Source: Oscillospiraceae bacterium (GTDB taxonomy: Bacteria > Bacillota > Clostridia > Oscillospirales > CAG-272). From it: 50,152 nt of DNA. Where the stretch lies: assembly GCA_015063545.1 (NCBI GenBank), contig SVTX01000013.1, positions 1 to 50,152 of the forward strand, written 5' to 3'. Position numbers and translations under genes: made by a program. The notes beneath the pieces were generated by a model. That model was not told the DNA's origin, did no database searches, and saw nothing but the letters and a program-made list of their open reading frames with translations. Positions 7,604 through 16,310 of this stretch are shown here, piece after piece. The first letter of the stretch is position 1, and the number at the start of each line of letters is the position of its first letter.

Positions 7604-7611
7604 ATTTGCGT

Positions 7612-7640
7612 GAATAATGCTTTTTTTGTCTGTCAATAAT
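7612..7640 (+). promoter_or_regulatory. Candidate sigma-F promoter of spoIIR
   Basis: GAATA (7612-7616), 15-bp spacer, GTCAATAAT (7632-7640), compared with the B. subtilis sigma-F pattern GYWTA-N16-GGNRANAHT. One base differs in the -10 element and the spacing is one short. No sigma-A promoter is apparent in the same gap, and spoIIR is the classic sigma-F target in Bacillus. Confidence 0.5.
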
Positions 7641-7669
7641 GCATGGGAGCTTAATTTAGGAGGTAAAAA

Positions 7670-8284
7670 ATGCAACTTGCAAAAAAAGTACTTATTCTTT
7701 GTATTGTCTGCATGGCCGCCATGCTTCTGGTGACCGTGCTCCCTGTTCACGGAGAGGAAGAAATATACGACTCCGTGGTCAGACTCCACGTTCTGGCAAA
7801 CTCTGACTCCGAAGAAGATCAGGCGCTGAAGCTACAGGTGAGGGATGAAATCCTCCTGATCACCGCGCCCATTCTTAAGGAATGTAAAACCCAGGATCAG
7901 GCAAAAGAAATTCTTAGCGCCGCTATTCCCGACATAAAAGCGGCGGCAGAGAAAAAAATTGCTTCTTTAGGATACAACTATCCCGTTGAGGTTCTGCTTG
8001 ACAATGAATATTATCCTACCAAAGAATATGAAAGCTGCGCATTTCCCGAAGGCGAATATCTGTCGTTGCGTGTAATTATAGGAGAAGGCGAAGGACAAAA
8101 TTGGTGGTGCTGTCTGTTTCCGCCGCTGTGCCTTTCGGGCGCTACGAGCAAAGTCCAAAACGAGGATGCGTTCATTTCCGTCGGCCTATCTACAGAGCAG
8201 TATAAGATAATCACCGAAACCAATACTCCAAAATACAAGGTAAGATTTAAAATTCTCGAAGTATTTCAAAGAGCGTTTAAGTAA
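7670..8284 (+). CDS. spoIIR: Stage II sporulation protein R (SpoIIR)
   Basis: Secreted signal made in the forespore under sigma-F that triggers SpoIIGA to process pro-sigma-E in the mother cell. 204 residues: N-terminal signal/membrane segment (about residues 5-24), then the family hallmarks VRLHVLANSDSEEDQALK and GEGEGQNWWCCLFPPLC. The AGGAGG ribosome binding site at 7658-7663 fixes the start at 7670. Monocistronic between two terminators. Confidence 0.95.
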   Translation: MQLAKKVLILCIVCMAAMLLVTVLPVHGEEEIYDSVVRLHVLANSDSEEDQALKLQVRDEILLITAPILKECKTQDQAKEILSAAIPDIKAAAEKKIASLGYNYPVEVLLDNEYYPTKEYESCAFPEGEYLSLRVIIGEGEGQNWWCCLFPPLCLSGATSKVQNEDAFISVGLSTEQYKIITETNTPKYKVRFKILEVFQRAFK

Positions 8285-8287
8285 TCA

Positions 8288-8337
8288 AAAAAGCCTTTGG
8301 CAACCGCAGCTTCGGTGCGCCAAGGGCTTTTTATTTT
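8288..8337. terminator. Bidirectional terminator between spoIIR and the SLOG gene
   Basis: AAAAAAGCCTTTGG.../...CCAAGGGCTTTTTATTTTT, with an inner CCGCA/TGCG stem. It overlaps the last codons of the convergent gene. Confidence 0.85.
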
Positions 8338-8795
8338 TGATATAGATTTTCAACTTTCACGCCAAGCTTTTCTGCGTATGATACCGTATATGCCGTACCG
8401 CCCGACTTTTTGTTACAGTATGCAATACAAAGGTCTGAACCTTCAACAAGCGCTCTATCGCGTTTGAGCATGCTTTTTGAGCTTCTGTCATAACCCGTAT
8501 ATCTGACACTGTCTGCTTGAGATATCACATATTCGTACTTCTCAATTTCCGAATCACTCCACCCCTCCGCTTGATTTTTGCACGGCAGTATCATATGTAA
8601 TTTTATATGAGGATATTTTTCCTTCGCTACAATCACGCACAGAGCCGCTACCGTATCAAATCCCTTAGCTCCTCCCGCTCTGAACGTCACCTCGCCTTGC
8701 ACAGCAAGCGACTGTATTTTTTCCTCCAATCGGTGCAAGACCGCGGATATGTTGTCGGGGTTTATTTGTCTGTGTCCTGTAAAACAAACCGTCAT
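8331..8795 (-). CDS. SLOG-domain protein (DUF1273/YoqJ-like)
   Basis: 154 residues with a Rossmann-like SLOG fold: MTVCFTGHRQI at the N-terminus, AGGAKGFDTVAA (glycine-rich loop), then DRSSKSMLKRDRALVEGSDLCIAYCNKKSGGTAYTV split over the second half. SLOG proteins bind nucleotide-like ligands; this subgroup has no assigned function. The ATG at 8795 lies five bases after GGAGG; a GTG two codons upstream touches the ribosome binding site and is rejected. A second, different SLOG protein is encoded at the right edge of the window. Confidence 0.88.
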   Translation of the reverse strand: MTVCFTGHRQINPDNISAVLHRLEEKIQSLAVQGEVTFRAGGAKGFDTVAALCVIVAKEKYPHIKLHMILPCKNQAEGWSDSEIEKYEYVISQADSVRYTGYDRSSKSMLKRDRALVEGSDLCIAYCNKKSGGTAYTVSYAEKLGVKVENLYQK

Positions 8796-8821
8796 GGCCA
8801 CCTCCGATTTTAATATAAGTT

Positions 8822-8850
8822 ATTGTATCACGATTTGCGCCGAATGTAAA
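8822..8850 (-). promoter_or_regulatory. Sigma-A promoter of the SLOG gene
   Basis: Reverse strand TTTACA (8845-8850), 17-bp spacer, TACAAT (8822-8827). Confidence 0.8.
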
Positions 8851-8878
8851 TAGTTTTTCGCTTTTTTGGAACAATTCG

Positions 8879-9038
8879 TTCGACACATATTCTTTTGTTT
8901 CTGTAAAAAAAGCAATTATTCAACTCCTACTTTGACAATTCGCAACAGACTTACCCTTTCGGCGCGCGTTTGCGACAAAACATCACAAAATACACATAGC
9001 GGATTTCGACATGCTTCTCTCCCTAAATCCTTTATAAT
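8879..9038 (+). promoter_or_regulatory. spoIIE promoter with Spo0A boxes
   Basis: TATAAT at 9033-9038 has no good -35 at 17 bp; instead a perfect 0A box TTCGACA (reverse of TGTCGAA) ends 21 bp upstream (9005-9011). This is the long-spaced Spo0A-activated sigma-A layout known from B. subtilis spoIIG and spoIIE. A second perfect 0A box lies at 8879-8885 and two one-mismatch copies at 8931-8937 (TTTGACA) and 8971-8977 (TGCGACA). These sites occupy the otherwise empty 364-bp stretch between the SLOG gene and spoIIE. Confidence 0.8.
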
Positions 9039-9159
9039 GTATATGTTGATATCGGCATGGGCGAAAGCTCACCCGAAAAAGCAGTCAAAAAACACTGTTT
9101 TTGATATCTTTTGGAAATATAAAATTCAAGCCTTACCAAACGGCAGAACGGAGACAAAA

Positions 9160-11892
9160 ATGCAAGACAAAAAAGAAACTCGGCAAAAAAATACGCATTC
9201 GGATAAAAAATCAAAATCACCTTACATACACAAACTACTTGACAAATTGTCGCCATCCGATGCGCAGACGGCTAAACGGCGAGCAAGAAAAATCGTCTCG
9301 GGAGGTGGAAGCTTCCTTTTGTCTTGGATCTTATCGGGCGGAGTTTTCCTTTTCGATACACAACCCTTTGCGCTTGCCGCACTATGCGCCACAGAGCAAA
9401 ATCTCTTTCCAATATTTTTTGGAATCTTAGTGGCGGTAATTGGCAAGCGGGCGCCCGTTCAAGTCTTGTGGGGGGCGCTCGCGATACTTATATTCAGAAT
9501 AATAATTTCATTCATTCCGGACTTCCACGAAAAAAGACGCGACGGCATAAAAGCGACCACGATAAATCTTTCGGGCTTTTATGACGGCAACGTGCCGCTT
9601 TTAGCTGAGGGCATTACAACAAAAAAGAAATTTCGCGACAATATCATTACACCCACAGTAAGCTTTTTGGAAAGAATATTGGGTATATCCTCCGACGGCA
9701 TTCCCCACACCGCGCACAGTCCGCGCGACAGGGCGCGCAGATATAATGAAAATCTCCCCGCCAAAGCCCTGTTCTCAAGTATCGGCGGATTTGTTTTTGG
9801 ATTGTTTGTTCTGATAGATGGCGACTATTCCTTTTTTGATATGTTCGGCGCACTGAGCCTGATATTCCTCACACCACTCTTGGTCGTACTCTTCTCGGGA
9901 ATGGACAGCTCAGATGTCCCGTACAAAGGCTGGATGCACAGCATATCATGGTTTTTCTTGCTTGTTATAGCACTTAATGCTTCAAACGGCACTTATCTTC
10001 TCGGCATATATCTTGCGCCGCTTGCGGCTATGCTGTTCACGCTGTTTATAACAGATACCCGCGGCACCGTATCGGGATGTCTGTGCGGCATAATTTTCGG
10101 ACTTTTGTACTCCCCGCTTTACGCGCCTCTCCTTTTTATCTGCGCCCTTGCCTACGGCATGTTTTCAACCCTGAAAAAGAGTATGGCATTTGGTCTTGTG
10201 TGCCTCGCCACAGTTCTCTGGTGCTATTATTTTGGCGGCACGCAGGGACTTGTTCAAACTCTGACGCCCATGCTTATCGCGGTTCCCATTTTCTACATAT
10301 GCGAAAAATACTACGAGATACTGTTTCCCGAAAGAATAACGAAGAAGGCTGGAGAAAATGAGCACGCATTTGAAAGAAAGCACGCTCACGCCGACGGCAT
10401 TTATTTTGCCGAGGCGGTTCGAGAAAAAGAAAAAAACGAGAGCATGACGGACAAGCTCGGCGCGCTCTCGGAGGCATTTTCGTCTCTTTCGAAAACCTTT
10501 AATGACCTGGTGGACAGATTTCGCCGCCCCGACATTCTCGGACTGAAAAAAATATCCGACGGAGTTTTTGAGAAAAATTGCAAGGATTGCCGAAACTGTG
10601 ATATCTGTTGGGGCGCCGAATATTCCGAGACATTGGAAACGGTCAACAAAATAACGTCCATGCTGCATACAAAAGGGTTTGTAGAGCCGTCCGATCTTTC
10701 CGAAAGCTTTTATTGCTCGTGTCCTCGCGCCGATCGCATAATATGCGATGTAAATAACGAGTGCAAGCAAGCCACCGCCGAACTTATTCAAGGCAGAAAA
10801 ACAGACGGATTTGCTTCGAACTTTGACGATATAAGCGCAATTCTGCGTGACGCGCTTGAGGGAGAAGGAGAAGAATATGAATGCGATCTCGATGCAGGCG
10901 CAAAAATATACGACATGCTCACAAGCCTGGGATACAAAATTCGCGGTGTCGTCGTATGCGGAAAGCGCTGCAAAAGGATACTCATAAAAAGCCCCTCGGC
11001 CTCCACGCAGAGCGATACGCTCGGAGGCGCGAAGCTTTGTAAACAATTCAGCGAGCTGTTGGGTGTCGAGCTGATGGGCCCTGTGTTTGAAATGTCTCCC
11101 GACGAGACGGTCATGATGTTCTGCTCAAAGCCTAAACTGAGCGCAATTTGCTCTCACGGCAGACTCGCAGCAGACAATGACCGTGAGAGCGCTTACTCAC
11201 AGATACTTGAAGGAGACGGCGTGTCATTTTTTAAAAACAGTGAGGATAGTGAAACGGCTTGCGGTGATTGCACCAAGGTATTCGTAAACAAGAACTCCTA
11301 TTTCTATTCGCTTATAAGCGACGGAATGGGCAGCGGCGAGGACGCCGCACTCTCCTCGGAGATATGCTCAATGTTCGTTGAAAAAATGATCATGGCAGGA
11401 AACCGCGCCGATATTACGGTGCGAATGCTGAATAATTTTCTGCGCTCCGAGAACATCGGTCTTGGGAAGGAATGTTCCGCTACTCTTGATCTTTTTGAGC
11501 TTGATCTTATAAGTGGATCGGCTTCTTTTATCAAAAGCGGAGCTGCTCCGACGTTTATTTGCCGTGAAAAAACAGTCTACAAAGTCAACTCCCGAACTAT
11601 GCCCGTCGGCATTATGAAGCAGGCGGATGCCAAACTCACCAAGTTTGATACTCTCCCTTGGGACCTCGTAGTCATGATCAGCGACGGCTGTTGTCCCGAC
11701 AGCGAGGACTGTCCGTGGCTGGTTGACTATCTCACCAAAATAAGCCTGCCACAAGGATTTACATCCCCCGAAAAGCTTGAAGAATTCACATGCGAGGTAA
11801 AAGACAAGATCCTCAGTCTGGCTGTAGAAAACTCTCCGTGTGACCGACATCGAGACGACATTTCCGTTTCAGTGGTGCTGATATGTGCATAA
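9160..11892 (+). CDS. spoIIE: Stage II sporulation protein E, PP2C phosphatase
   Basis: About 910 residues (B. subtilis SpoIIE has 827). It dephosphorylates SpoIIAA to release sigma-F in the forespore and sits at the polar septum. Layout: charged N-terminus, about ten membrane segments (roughly residues 45-390), a central region with a Cys cluster CKDCRNCDIC near residue 472, and a C-terminal PP2C domain with SDGMGSGEDAA (about 718), SDGCCPDSED and RDDISVSVVLI near the end. The frame stays open upstream to 8866, but that part contains the promoter and Spo0A boxes; the ATG at 9160 (MQDKKETRQK) follows GGAGAC and is preferred. It has its own promoter and no partner gene. Confidence 0.94.
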   Translation: MQDKKETRQKNTHSDKKSKSPYIHKLLDKLSPSDAQTAKRRARKIVSGGGSFLLSWILSGGVFLFDTQPFALAALCATEQNLFPIFFGILVAVIGKRAPVQVLWGALAILIFRIIISFIPDFHEKRRDGIKATTINLSGFYDGNVPLLAEGITTKKKFRDNIITPTVSFLERILGISSDGIPHTAHSPRDRARRYNENLPAKALFSSIGGFVFGLFVLIDGDYSFFDMFGALSLIFLTPLLVVLFSGMDSSDVPYKGWMHSISWFFLLVIALNASNGTYLLGIYLAPLAAMLFTLFITDTRGTVSGCLCGIIFGLLYSPLYAPLLFICALAYGMFSTLKKSMAFGLVCLATVLWCYYFGGTQGLVQTLTPMLIAVPIFYICEKYYEILFPERITKKAGENEHAFERKHAHADGIYFAEAVREKEKNESMTDKLGALSEAFSSLSKTFNDLVDRFRRPDILGLKKISDGVFEKNCKDCRNCDICWGAEYSETLETVNKITSMLHTKGFVEPSDLSESFYCSCPRADRIICDVNNECKQATAELIQGRKTDGFASNFDDISAILRDALEGEGEEYECDLDAGAKIYDMLTSLGYKIRGVVVCGKRCKRILIKSPSASTQSDTLGGAKLCKQFSELLGVELMGPVFEMSPDETVMMFCSKPKLSAICSHGRLAADNDRESAYSQILEGDGVSFFKNSEDSETACGDCTKVFVNKNSYFYSLISDGMGSGEDAALSSEICSMFVEKMIMAGNRADITVRMLNNFLRSENIGLGKECSATLDLFELDLISGSASFIKSGAAPTFICREKTVYKVNSRTMPVGIMKQADAKLTKFDTLPWDLVVMISDGCCPDSEDCPWLVDYLTKISLPQGFTSPEKLEEFTCEVKDKILSLAVENSPCDRHRDDISVSVVLICA

Positions 11893-11907
11893 AATAACGC
11901 AAAAGCC

Positions 11908-11936
11908 TTGACAAACAAGGGGAAAAGAGGTATAAT
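11908..11936 (+). promoter_or_regulatory. Consensus sigma-A promoter of the glutamine synthetase gene
   Basis: TTGACA (11908-11913), 17-bp spacer, TATAAT (11931-11936). The leader to the ATG is only about 30 bp; no GlnR-like dyad was recognised. Confidence 0.92.
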
Positions 11937-11972
11937 TTTTTTATTATTTTAAACGAAAGGAATTAAAAGTCG

Positions 11973-14063
11973 ATGACAAACATTCCTAACATTTACGGCT
12001 GCATGGTATTCAACGATTCCGTCATGAAGGAAAGACTTCCATCTGACGTGTACACATCTCTTAAAAACACCATTCAGACGGGCAAGACCATAGACGTTTC
12101 AATAGCAAACGAGGTCGCCTCCGCGATGAAGGACTGGGCGTGCGAGAAGGGTGCGACACACTACACTCACTGGTTCCAACCCCTGACCAGCGTCACCGCC
12201 GAAAAGCATGATTCTTTCATCTGCCCCGACGGCAGAGACAAAGTGGTAATGGAATTTTCGGGCAAGGAGCTTATCAAGGGCGAATCTGATGCTTCTTCTT
12301 TCCCGTCAGGAGGACTTCGTGAAACCTGCAACGCTCGCGGATATACCGCGTGGGATCCTTCCTCGTATGCTTTTATAAAAAATAAAACTCTTTATATTCC
12401 TACTGTTTTTTTCTCATACGGCGGTGAGTCTCTGGATGCAAAAACGCCCCTTCTTCGCTCCATGGATGCGCTCAGTGAGCAGGCTCTCCGTGTTTTGTCT
12501 GCACTTGGAGACACTTCCGCGTCCAGAGTGTTGACTTCGGTCGGCGCAGAGCAGGAATATTTCCTTGTAAATAAAGAATTTTACGACAAGCGTGAGGACC
12601 TGATATACACGGGCAGAACGCTTTTCGGCGCTCCCGCCCCCAAGGGAGAGGAGCTTGAGGATCACTACTTTGGCCCACTGAAGACCAAGGTCGCCGAGTA
12701 TATGTCCGAGGTTGACACCGAGCTTTGGAAGCTCGGAATAAGCTCCAAGACCAAGCACAACGAGGTAGCTCCCTCTCAGCATGAGCTTGCCCCCATATAT
12801 GAGCCAACGAGCGTGGCGCTTGACCATAATATGCTCATAATGGACACTATGAAACGTGTTGCGGAGCATCACGGAATGGTCGCTCTGCTTCATGAAAAGC
12901 CATATGCCGGAATTAGCGGCTCCGGTAAGCACAACAACTGGTCTATTTCTACCGACACGGGAGAAAATCTGCTCAGCCCCGGCAAAAATCCCGCTTCAAA
13001 CACAAGATTTTTACTGTTTCTGTCAGCAATAATCCGGGCGGTAGATGAATATCAGGATCTGCTCAGATTTTCGGTGGCTTCCCCCGGAAACGACCACCGT
13101 CTCGGAGCTAACGAAGCTCCTCCCGCAATAGTTTCCATATTCCTTGGCGATGAGCTTGAGGCAATAGTTGAAGCGATCGTGGGAGATACGGATTACACAG
13201 AAAAAGCAAGACTTAAAACAAATATCGGCGTTCCCAGCGTACCCACGTTCAGATACGATTCCACAGACAGAAACAGAACGTCTCCGTTCGCTTTTACAGG
13301 AAATAAATTTGAGTTCCGTATGCTCGGCTCATCGCAAAATATAGCCATGCCCAATATCGTTCTTAACACCGCAGTAGCGGGCGTGCTGTGCGATTTCGCA
13401 GACGCTTTGGAGAACGCAGAGAGCGTCACCGACAAAGCAAAAGAGATAATAAAACAAACTCTCACCTGTCACCGCAGAATAATATTCAACGGCAACGGAT
13501 ATTCCGAGGAGTGGGTAGCCGAGGCTCACAGACGAGGGCTACTCAATCTCAAAACCAGCGTTGACGCATATCCCTGCCTGCTTGCGGATAAAAACATTGC
13601 TCTGTTCGGCAGGTTCGGTGTTATGAACGAAGCGGAGCTTCGCGCGCGTCACGCCGTGCTTTTCGAAACGTATTGCAAAACAGTCGGTATTGAAGCAAAG
13701 ACCATGATAGATATAGTAAACAAAAAGATAATCCCATCTATTGAGCGTTATCTTTGTGAGCTCGCCACCACGGCCAAAGCAAAGCGAGACATCTGCGGAG
13801 ATGGAGTAATAGCGCTTGAAAAATCACTGATTTTGAAACTCACCGAGCTGTGCGAAAATATAAATTCAACCGCGCAAAAGCTCAAAGATCATACCGTAAG
13901 CGCAAAGAGCAAAAGCAATTCCAAGCAAAGCGCGGAATATTACAGAGACTGCGTTTGCCCGGAAATGGCTCGTCTTCGTCTTGCGGTCGATGCCGCAGAA
14001 CAGCTTGTACCTGCTGATCTCTGGCCTCTCCCCTCTTACGGAGAGTTGACGTATAAGCAGTAA
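11973..14063 (+). CDS. glnN: Glutamine synthetase type III
   Basis: ATP-dependent synthesis of glutamine from glutamate and ammonia. 696 residues, the size of GSIII dodecamers (about 700) as opposed to 450 for GSI. Family motifs: NIYGCMVFND at the N-terminus, THWFQPLTSVTAEKHDSF, SVGAEQEYFLV (metal-binding glutamates), KHNEVAPSQHELAP, SGSGKHNNWS and LGANEAPPAI. The C-terminal extension (CHRRIIFNGNGYSEEW onward) is specific to type III. ATG at 11973 after a GAAAGGAA ribosome binding site. Monocistronic, ended by a strong bidirectional hairpin. Confidence 0.96.
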   Translation: MTNIPNIYGCMVFNDSVMKERLPSDVYTSLKNTIQTGKTIDVSIANEVASAMKDWACEKGATHYTHWFQPLTSVTAEKHDSFICPDGRDKVVMEFSGKELIKGESDASSFPSGGLRETCNARGYTAWDPSSYAFIKNKTLYIPTVFFSYGGESLDAKTPLLRSMDALSEQALRVLSALGDTSASRVLTSVGAEQEYFLVNKEFYDKREDLIYTGRTLFGAPAPKGEELEDHYFGPLKTKVAEYMSEVDTELWKLGISSKTKHNEVAPSQHELAPIYEPTSVALDHNMLIMDTMKRVAEHHGMVALLHEKPYAGISGSGKHNNWSISTDTGENLLSPGKNPASNTRFLLFLSAIIRAVDEYQDLLRFSVASPGNDHRLGANEAPPAIVSIFLGDELEAIVEAIVGDTDYTEKARLKTNIGVPSVPTFRYDSTDRNRTSPFAFTGNKFEFRMLGSSQNIAMPNIVLNTAVAGVLCDFADALENAESVTDKAKEIIKQTLTCHRRIIFNGNGYSEEWVAEAHRRGLLNLKTSVDAYPCLLADKNIALFGRFGVMNEAELRARHAVLFETYCKTVGIEAKTMIDIVNKKIIPSIERYLCELATTAKAKRDICGDGVIALEKSLILKLTELCENINSTAQKLKDHTVSAKSKSNSKQSAEYYRDCVCPEMARLRLAVDAAEQLVPADLWPLPSYGELTYKQ

Positions 14064-14072
14064 TTTATTTTA

Positions 14073-14114
14073 TATAACAAAACAAGACTGCGGCGGCAGT
14101 CTTGTTTTGTTATA
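14073..14114. terminator. Bidirectional terminator between glnN and the FKBP-like gene
   Basis: Perfect 19-bp inverted repeat around loop GGCG, with A-rich left and T-rich right flanks (CTTGTTTTGTTATA on the exit side), working on both strands. Confidence 0.92.
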
Positions 14115-14118
14115 ATCT

Positions 14119-15345
14119 TTACTCATAAACGATCTCTGCGTTCTTATACAATATCGCGCAGATCTTTCCGTACATTGCGCTGAGTTTGATGTTGTATTCT
14201 CCGACAGTCTCAACGATATCGGCTCTTGTAAGCTTTTCGCCGTTGCTTTCCGCCTGCTGGATATAATACTGTATTTCCGCCTCGTATTCCTCATCCGTCA
14301 AGGAGTATCCCTCGATCTGCGCTATCGCATGGCAAATAAGGTTCTGCTTTATAACAGTTGTGTACTGTTCCTCAACAAAGGCTTCCCAATCCGCGCCGTC
14401 TTCAAGTCCGTTGTACTGGATAATAAAGTCGCCGAGATCCTTGAATTTATATCCCTGAGAAGAGTACTTTTCCCACTCATCCTGATACATGGTCATATAT
14501 TCGTTCTTATAAAACTCCATCTCGGATTCGGGCATTCTTATGAACTCAACCTTCTCTATAAGCTGATCCATAAGATCACTTATTACCGTACTCTGTATCA
14601 TACCCTCTTGAACCGCTTCAAGGTTTTTCTTGATGTAAGTTTTGTACTCCGATACTATGTCGGGTGTGTCCTGAAGCTCTTGTGCGCTCTTGTATTTGAG
14701 TATGTTTATAATAGTCGCAGGATTAAGCTCTGGCACCTCGTACTGAACTACTCTTTTGACGTATACAAGATATTCCACTTCCTTGCCCGCTATATCGGGA
14801 TTCTTTGCGTAAACCTCGGGCATCTTGACTTTTATGGAAATTCTGTTTTCCTCGCTTGTCTGATTGGGAACAATGCCTATAAGCTGCTCCTCAAAAGCAA
14901 GTCCCGCATGAAACTCTCCCGACCCTATGGATACGGCATAAGGAGAATCAGGCGCAGACGACATATTTGACTCGCTACTGATGGGCGAGCCGTCTATAAA
15001 TCCCTCGTAGAATATATACGCGGTATCTCCATAGACTGCCGCCTCATCAATTACACTCTCTCCGCCGTTGAGCTGTTTTTTATTGGCAAAAAGAAGGTTC
15101 TTGATATAAGCATCCACTTCTTCGTCGGTCACAAGAAAATCTTTTGATATCTTGGATACCATCTTATTATAGTCAGATGGCGTGATCTCCACAAACTTTG
15201 TCATGTCCGACTTTACGTAATCCAATCTGCCATCCTTTGTCAGCTTTTCGGGTTTGCATGCCCGGAGTATAACTACAAGTAATATTGCAGCTATAACCAA
15301 CGCAAAGACCGAACACGCTATTATTATCTTATTCTTTCTTCTCAT
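14119..15345 (-). CDS. Membrane-tethered trigger-factor/FKBP-like foldase
   Basis: 408 residues. One N-terminal hydrophobic segment (about residues 7-27) ends in LRAC (Cys30), so the protein is either a membrane anchor or a poorly matching lipoprotein. Then comes an FKBP-type peptidyl-prolyl isomerase domain (GDTAYIFYEGFIDG, SIGSGEFHAGLAFEEQLIG, ending at VEYLVYVKRV near residue 200), followed by a helical region resembling the trigger factor C-terminal chaperone domain. The N-terminal ribosome-binding domain of true trigger factor is replaced by the anchor. Probably helps fold secreted proteins outside the membrane. Monocistronic with its own promoter. Confidence 0.8.
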   Translation of the reverse strand: MRRKNKIIIACSVFALVIAAILLVVILRACKPEKLTKDGRLDYVKSDMTKFVEITPSDYNKMVSKISKDFLVTDEEVDAYIKNLLFANKKQLNGGESVIDEAAVYGDTAYIFYEGFIDGSPISSESNMSSAPDSPYAVSIGSGEFHAGLAFEEQLIGIVPNQTSEENRISIKVKMPEVYAKNPDIAGKEVEYLVYVKRVVQYEVPELNPATIINILKYKSAQELQDTPDIVSEYKTYIKKNLEAVQEGMIQSTVISDLMDQLIEKVEFIRMPESEMEFYKNEYMTMYQDEWEKYSSQGYKFKDLGDFIIQYNGLEDGADWEAFVEEQYTTVIKQNLICHAIAQIEGYSLTDEEYEAEIQYYIQQAESNGEKLTRADIVETVGEYNIKLSAMYGKICAILYKNAEIVYE

Positions 15346-15379
15346 GTTTTACCGTCCTGATGTTTTAACTCTGTATTAA

Positions 15380-15408
15380 ATGATACTATATCCCGAAAAA
15401 AAAGTCAA
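15380..15408 (-). promoter_or_regulatory. Promoter of the FKBP-like gene
   Basis: Reverse strand TTGACT (15403-15408), 17-bp spacer, TATCAT (15380-15385). Confidence 0.75.
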
Positions 15409-15440
15409 TAGAAATCACAAAACTTTCATGCTCCCTATCT

Positions 15441-15475
15441 TTTGAGTTGACATCTTTTGACTCAAATGATATAAT
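15441..15475 (+). promoter_or_regulatory. Promoter of the biotin ligase gene with an overlapping dyad
   Basis: TTGACA (15447-15452), 17-bp spacer, TATAAT (15470-15475). An inverted repeat TTTGAGT (15441-15447) / ACTCAAA (15460-15466) covers the -35 box and spacer and could be an operator. Confidence 0.8.
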
Positions 15476-15503
15476 TATCATATCACCATCTGGAGGCAAA
15501 AAA

Positions 15504-16253
15504 ATGCGCATCAACAAGAAAAAGATTGCGAAACTTACAAGCGGCATTGATATATATACCTACGGAAAAATAGATTCCACAAACACACAGGCAAGGCGTC
15601 TTATTCTCTCAAACCCGACCTCTCCGGCTCTCATCATAGCCAAAAAGCAGACCGCCGGGCGCGGTAGAATGGGAAGAAGCTTTTACAGCTCAGGAAACGG
15701 AATATATATGTCGTTTGTCTTCCCCGTCAGTGAATCCGAGCACGCCGTATCCGTGACCACAGCCGCGGCGAGCGCGACAGTTCACGCCCTGCTTTGCAAC
15801 TGCGAGGGCGACTTTTTAATCAAATGGGTAAACGATATATACAATTACCAAAAAAAGGTCTGCGGTATTCTCGCGGAGTGCGCCTCTTCTCTTGAAAACA
15901 ACAAATACATGATAGTTGGCATAGGAATAAACGTGGGAAAAAATAAATTTCCTCCGGAGATACAGGATATTGCCGGATCTGTAGATGTTATCACATCTGC
16001 CGAGCAGCTTATAGCAAGCATTGTAAACGACCTCAAAAAATTTGCGCTTCATCCTCTTGACCGTTCGTATATGTCTTTGTACAGAGAGCATTTTATGCTG
16101 GGCGGAGCAAGTGTAAGCGCAACTCACAACGGGCATGAAGTAATAGGAGAAGTTATCGGTGTTGACGATGACGGAGGTCTTCTGCTCTCGGTTGACGGCG
16201 AAAAAGTGCGAATTTTCAGCGGTGAGGTCACAGTACGTCGAATAAATGATTAA
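15504..16253 (+). CDS. birA: Biotin--[acetyl-CoA carboxylase] ligase (no DNA-binding domain)
   Basis: Activates biotin with ATP and attaches it to biotin carboxyl carrier domains. About 249 residues. The biotinyl-AMP loop GRGRMGRSFYS is near residue 50, the lysine motif KWVNDIYN near 107 and GIGINVG near 140; a small C-terminal SH3-like part follows (IGEVIGVDDDGGLLLSVDG). The N-terminal helix-turn-helix of regulatory BirA is missing (group I ligase), so it should not repress biotin genes itself. The GGAGG ribosome binding site places the start at 15504; the frame open from 15447 begins in the -35 box and is rejected. Confidence 0.92.
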   Translation: MRINKKKIAKLTSGIDIYTYGKIDSTNTQARRLILSNPTSPALIIAKKQTAGRGRMGRSFYSSGNGIYMSFVFPVSESEHAVSVTTAAASATVHALLCNCEGDFLIKWVNDIYNYQKKVCGILAECASSLENNKYMIVGIGINVGKNKFPPEIQDIAGSVDVITSAEQLIASIVNDLKKFALHPLDRSYMSLYREHFMLGGASVSATHNGHEVIGEVIGVDDDGGLLLSVDGEKVRIFSGEVTVRRIND

Positions 16254-16259
16254 ATTCTA

Positions 16260-16287
16260 TTGACAATACCGCAAATAGTGGTATAAT
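16260..16287 (+). promoter_or_regulatory. Promoter of the folT-folC transcript
   Basis: TTGACA (16260-16265), 16-bp spacer, TATAAT (16282-16287), just before the riboswitch. Confidence 0.85.
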
Positions 16288-16310
16288 AAGTGTGTGCAAA
16301 ACACAAATTT

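Noticed and set aside
8866..9159. N-terminal extension of spoIIE
   Set aside because: The extra 98 codons cover the Spo0A boxes and the -10 box and have no conserved sequence; the ATG at 9160 has a ribosome binding site.
14329..14970. 213-codon forward frame antisense to the FKBP-like gene
   Set aside because: No ribosome binding site or recognisable domain; the reverse frame has clear FKBP motifs.
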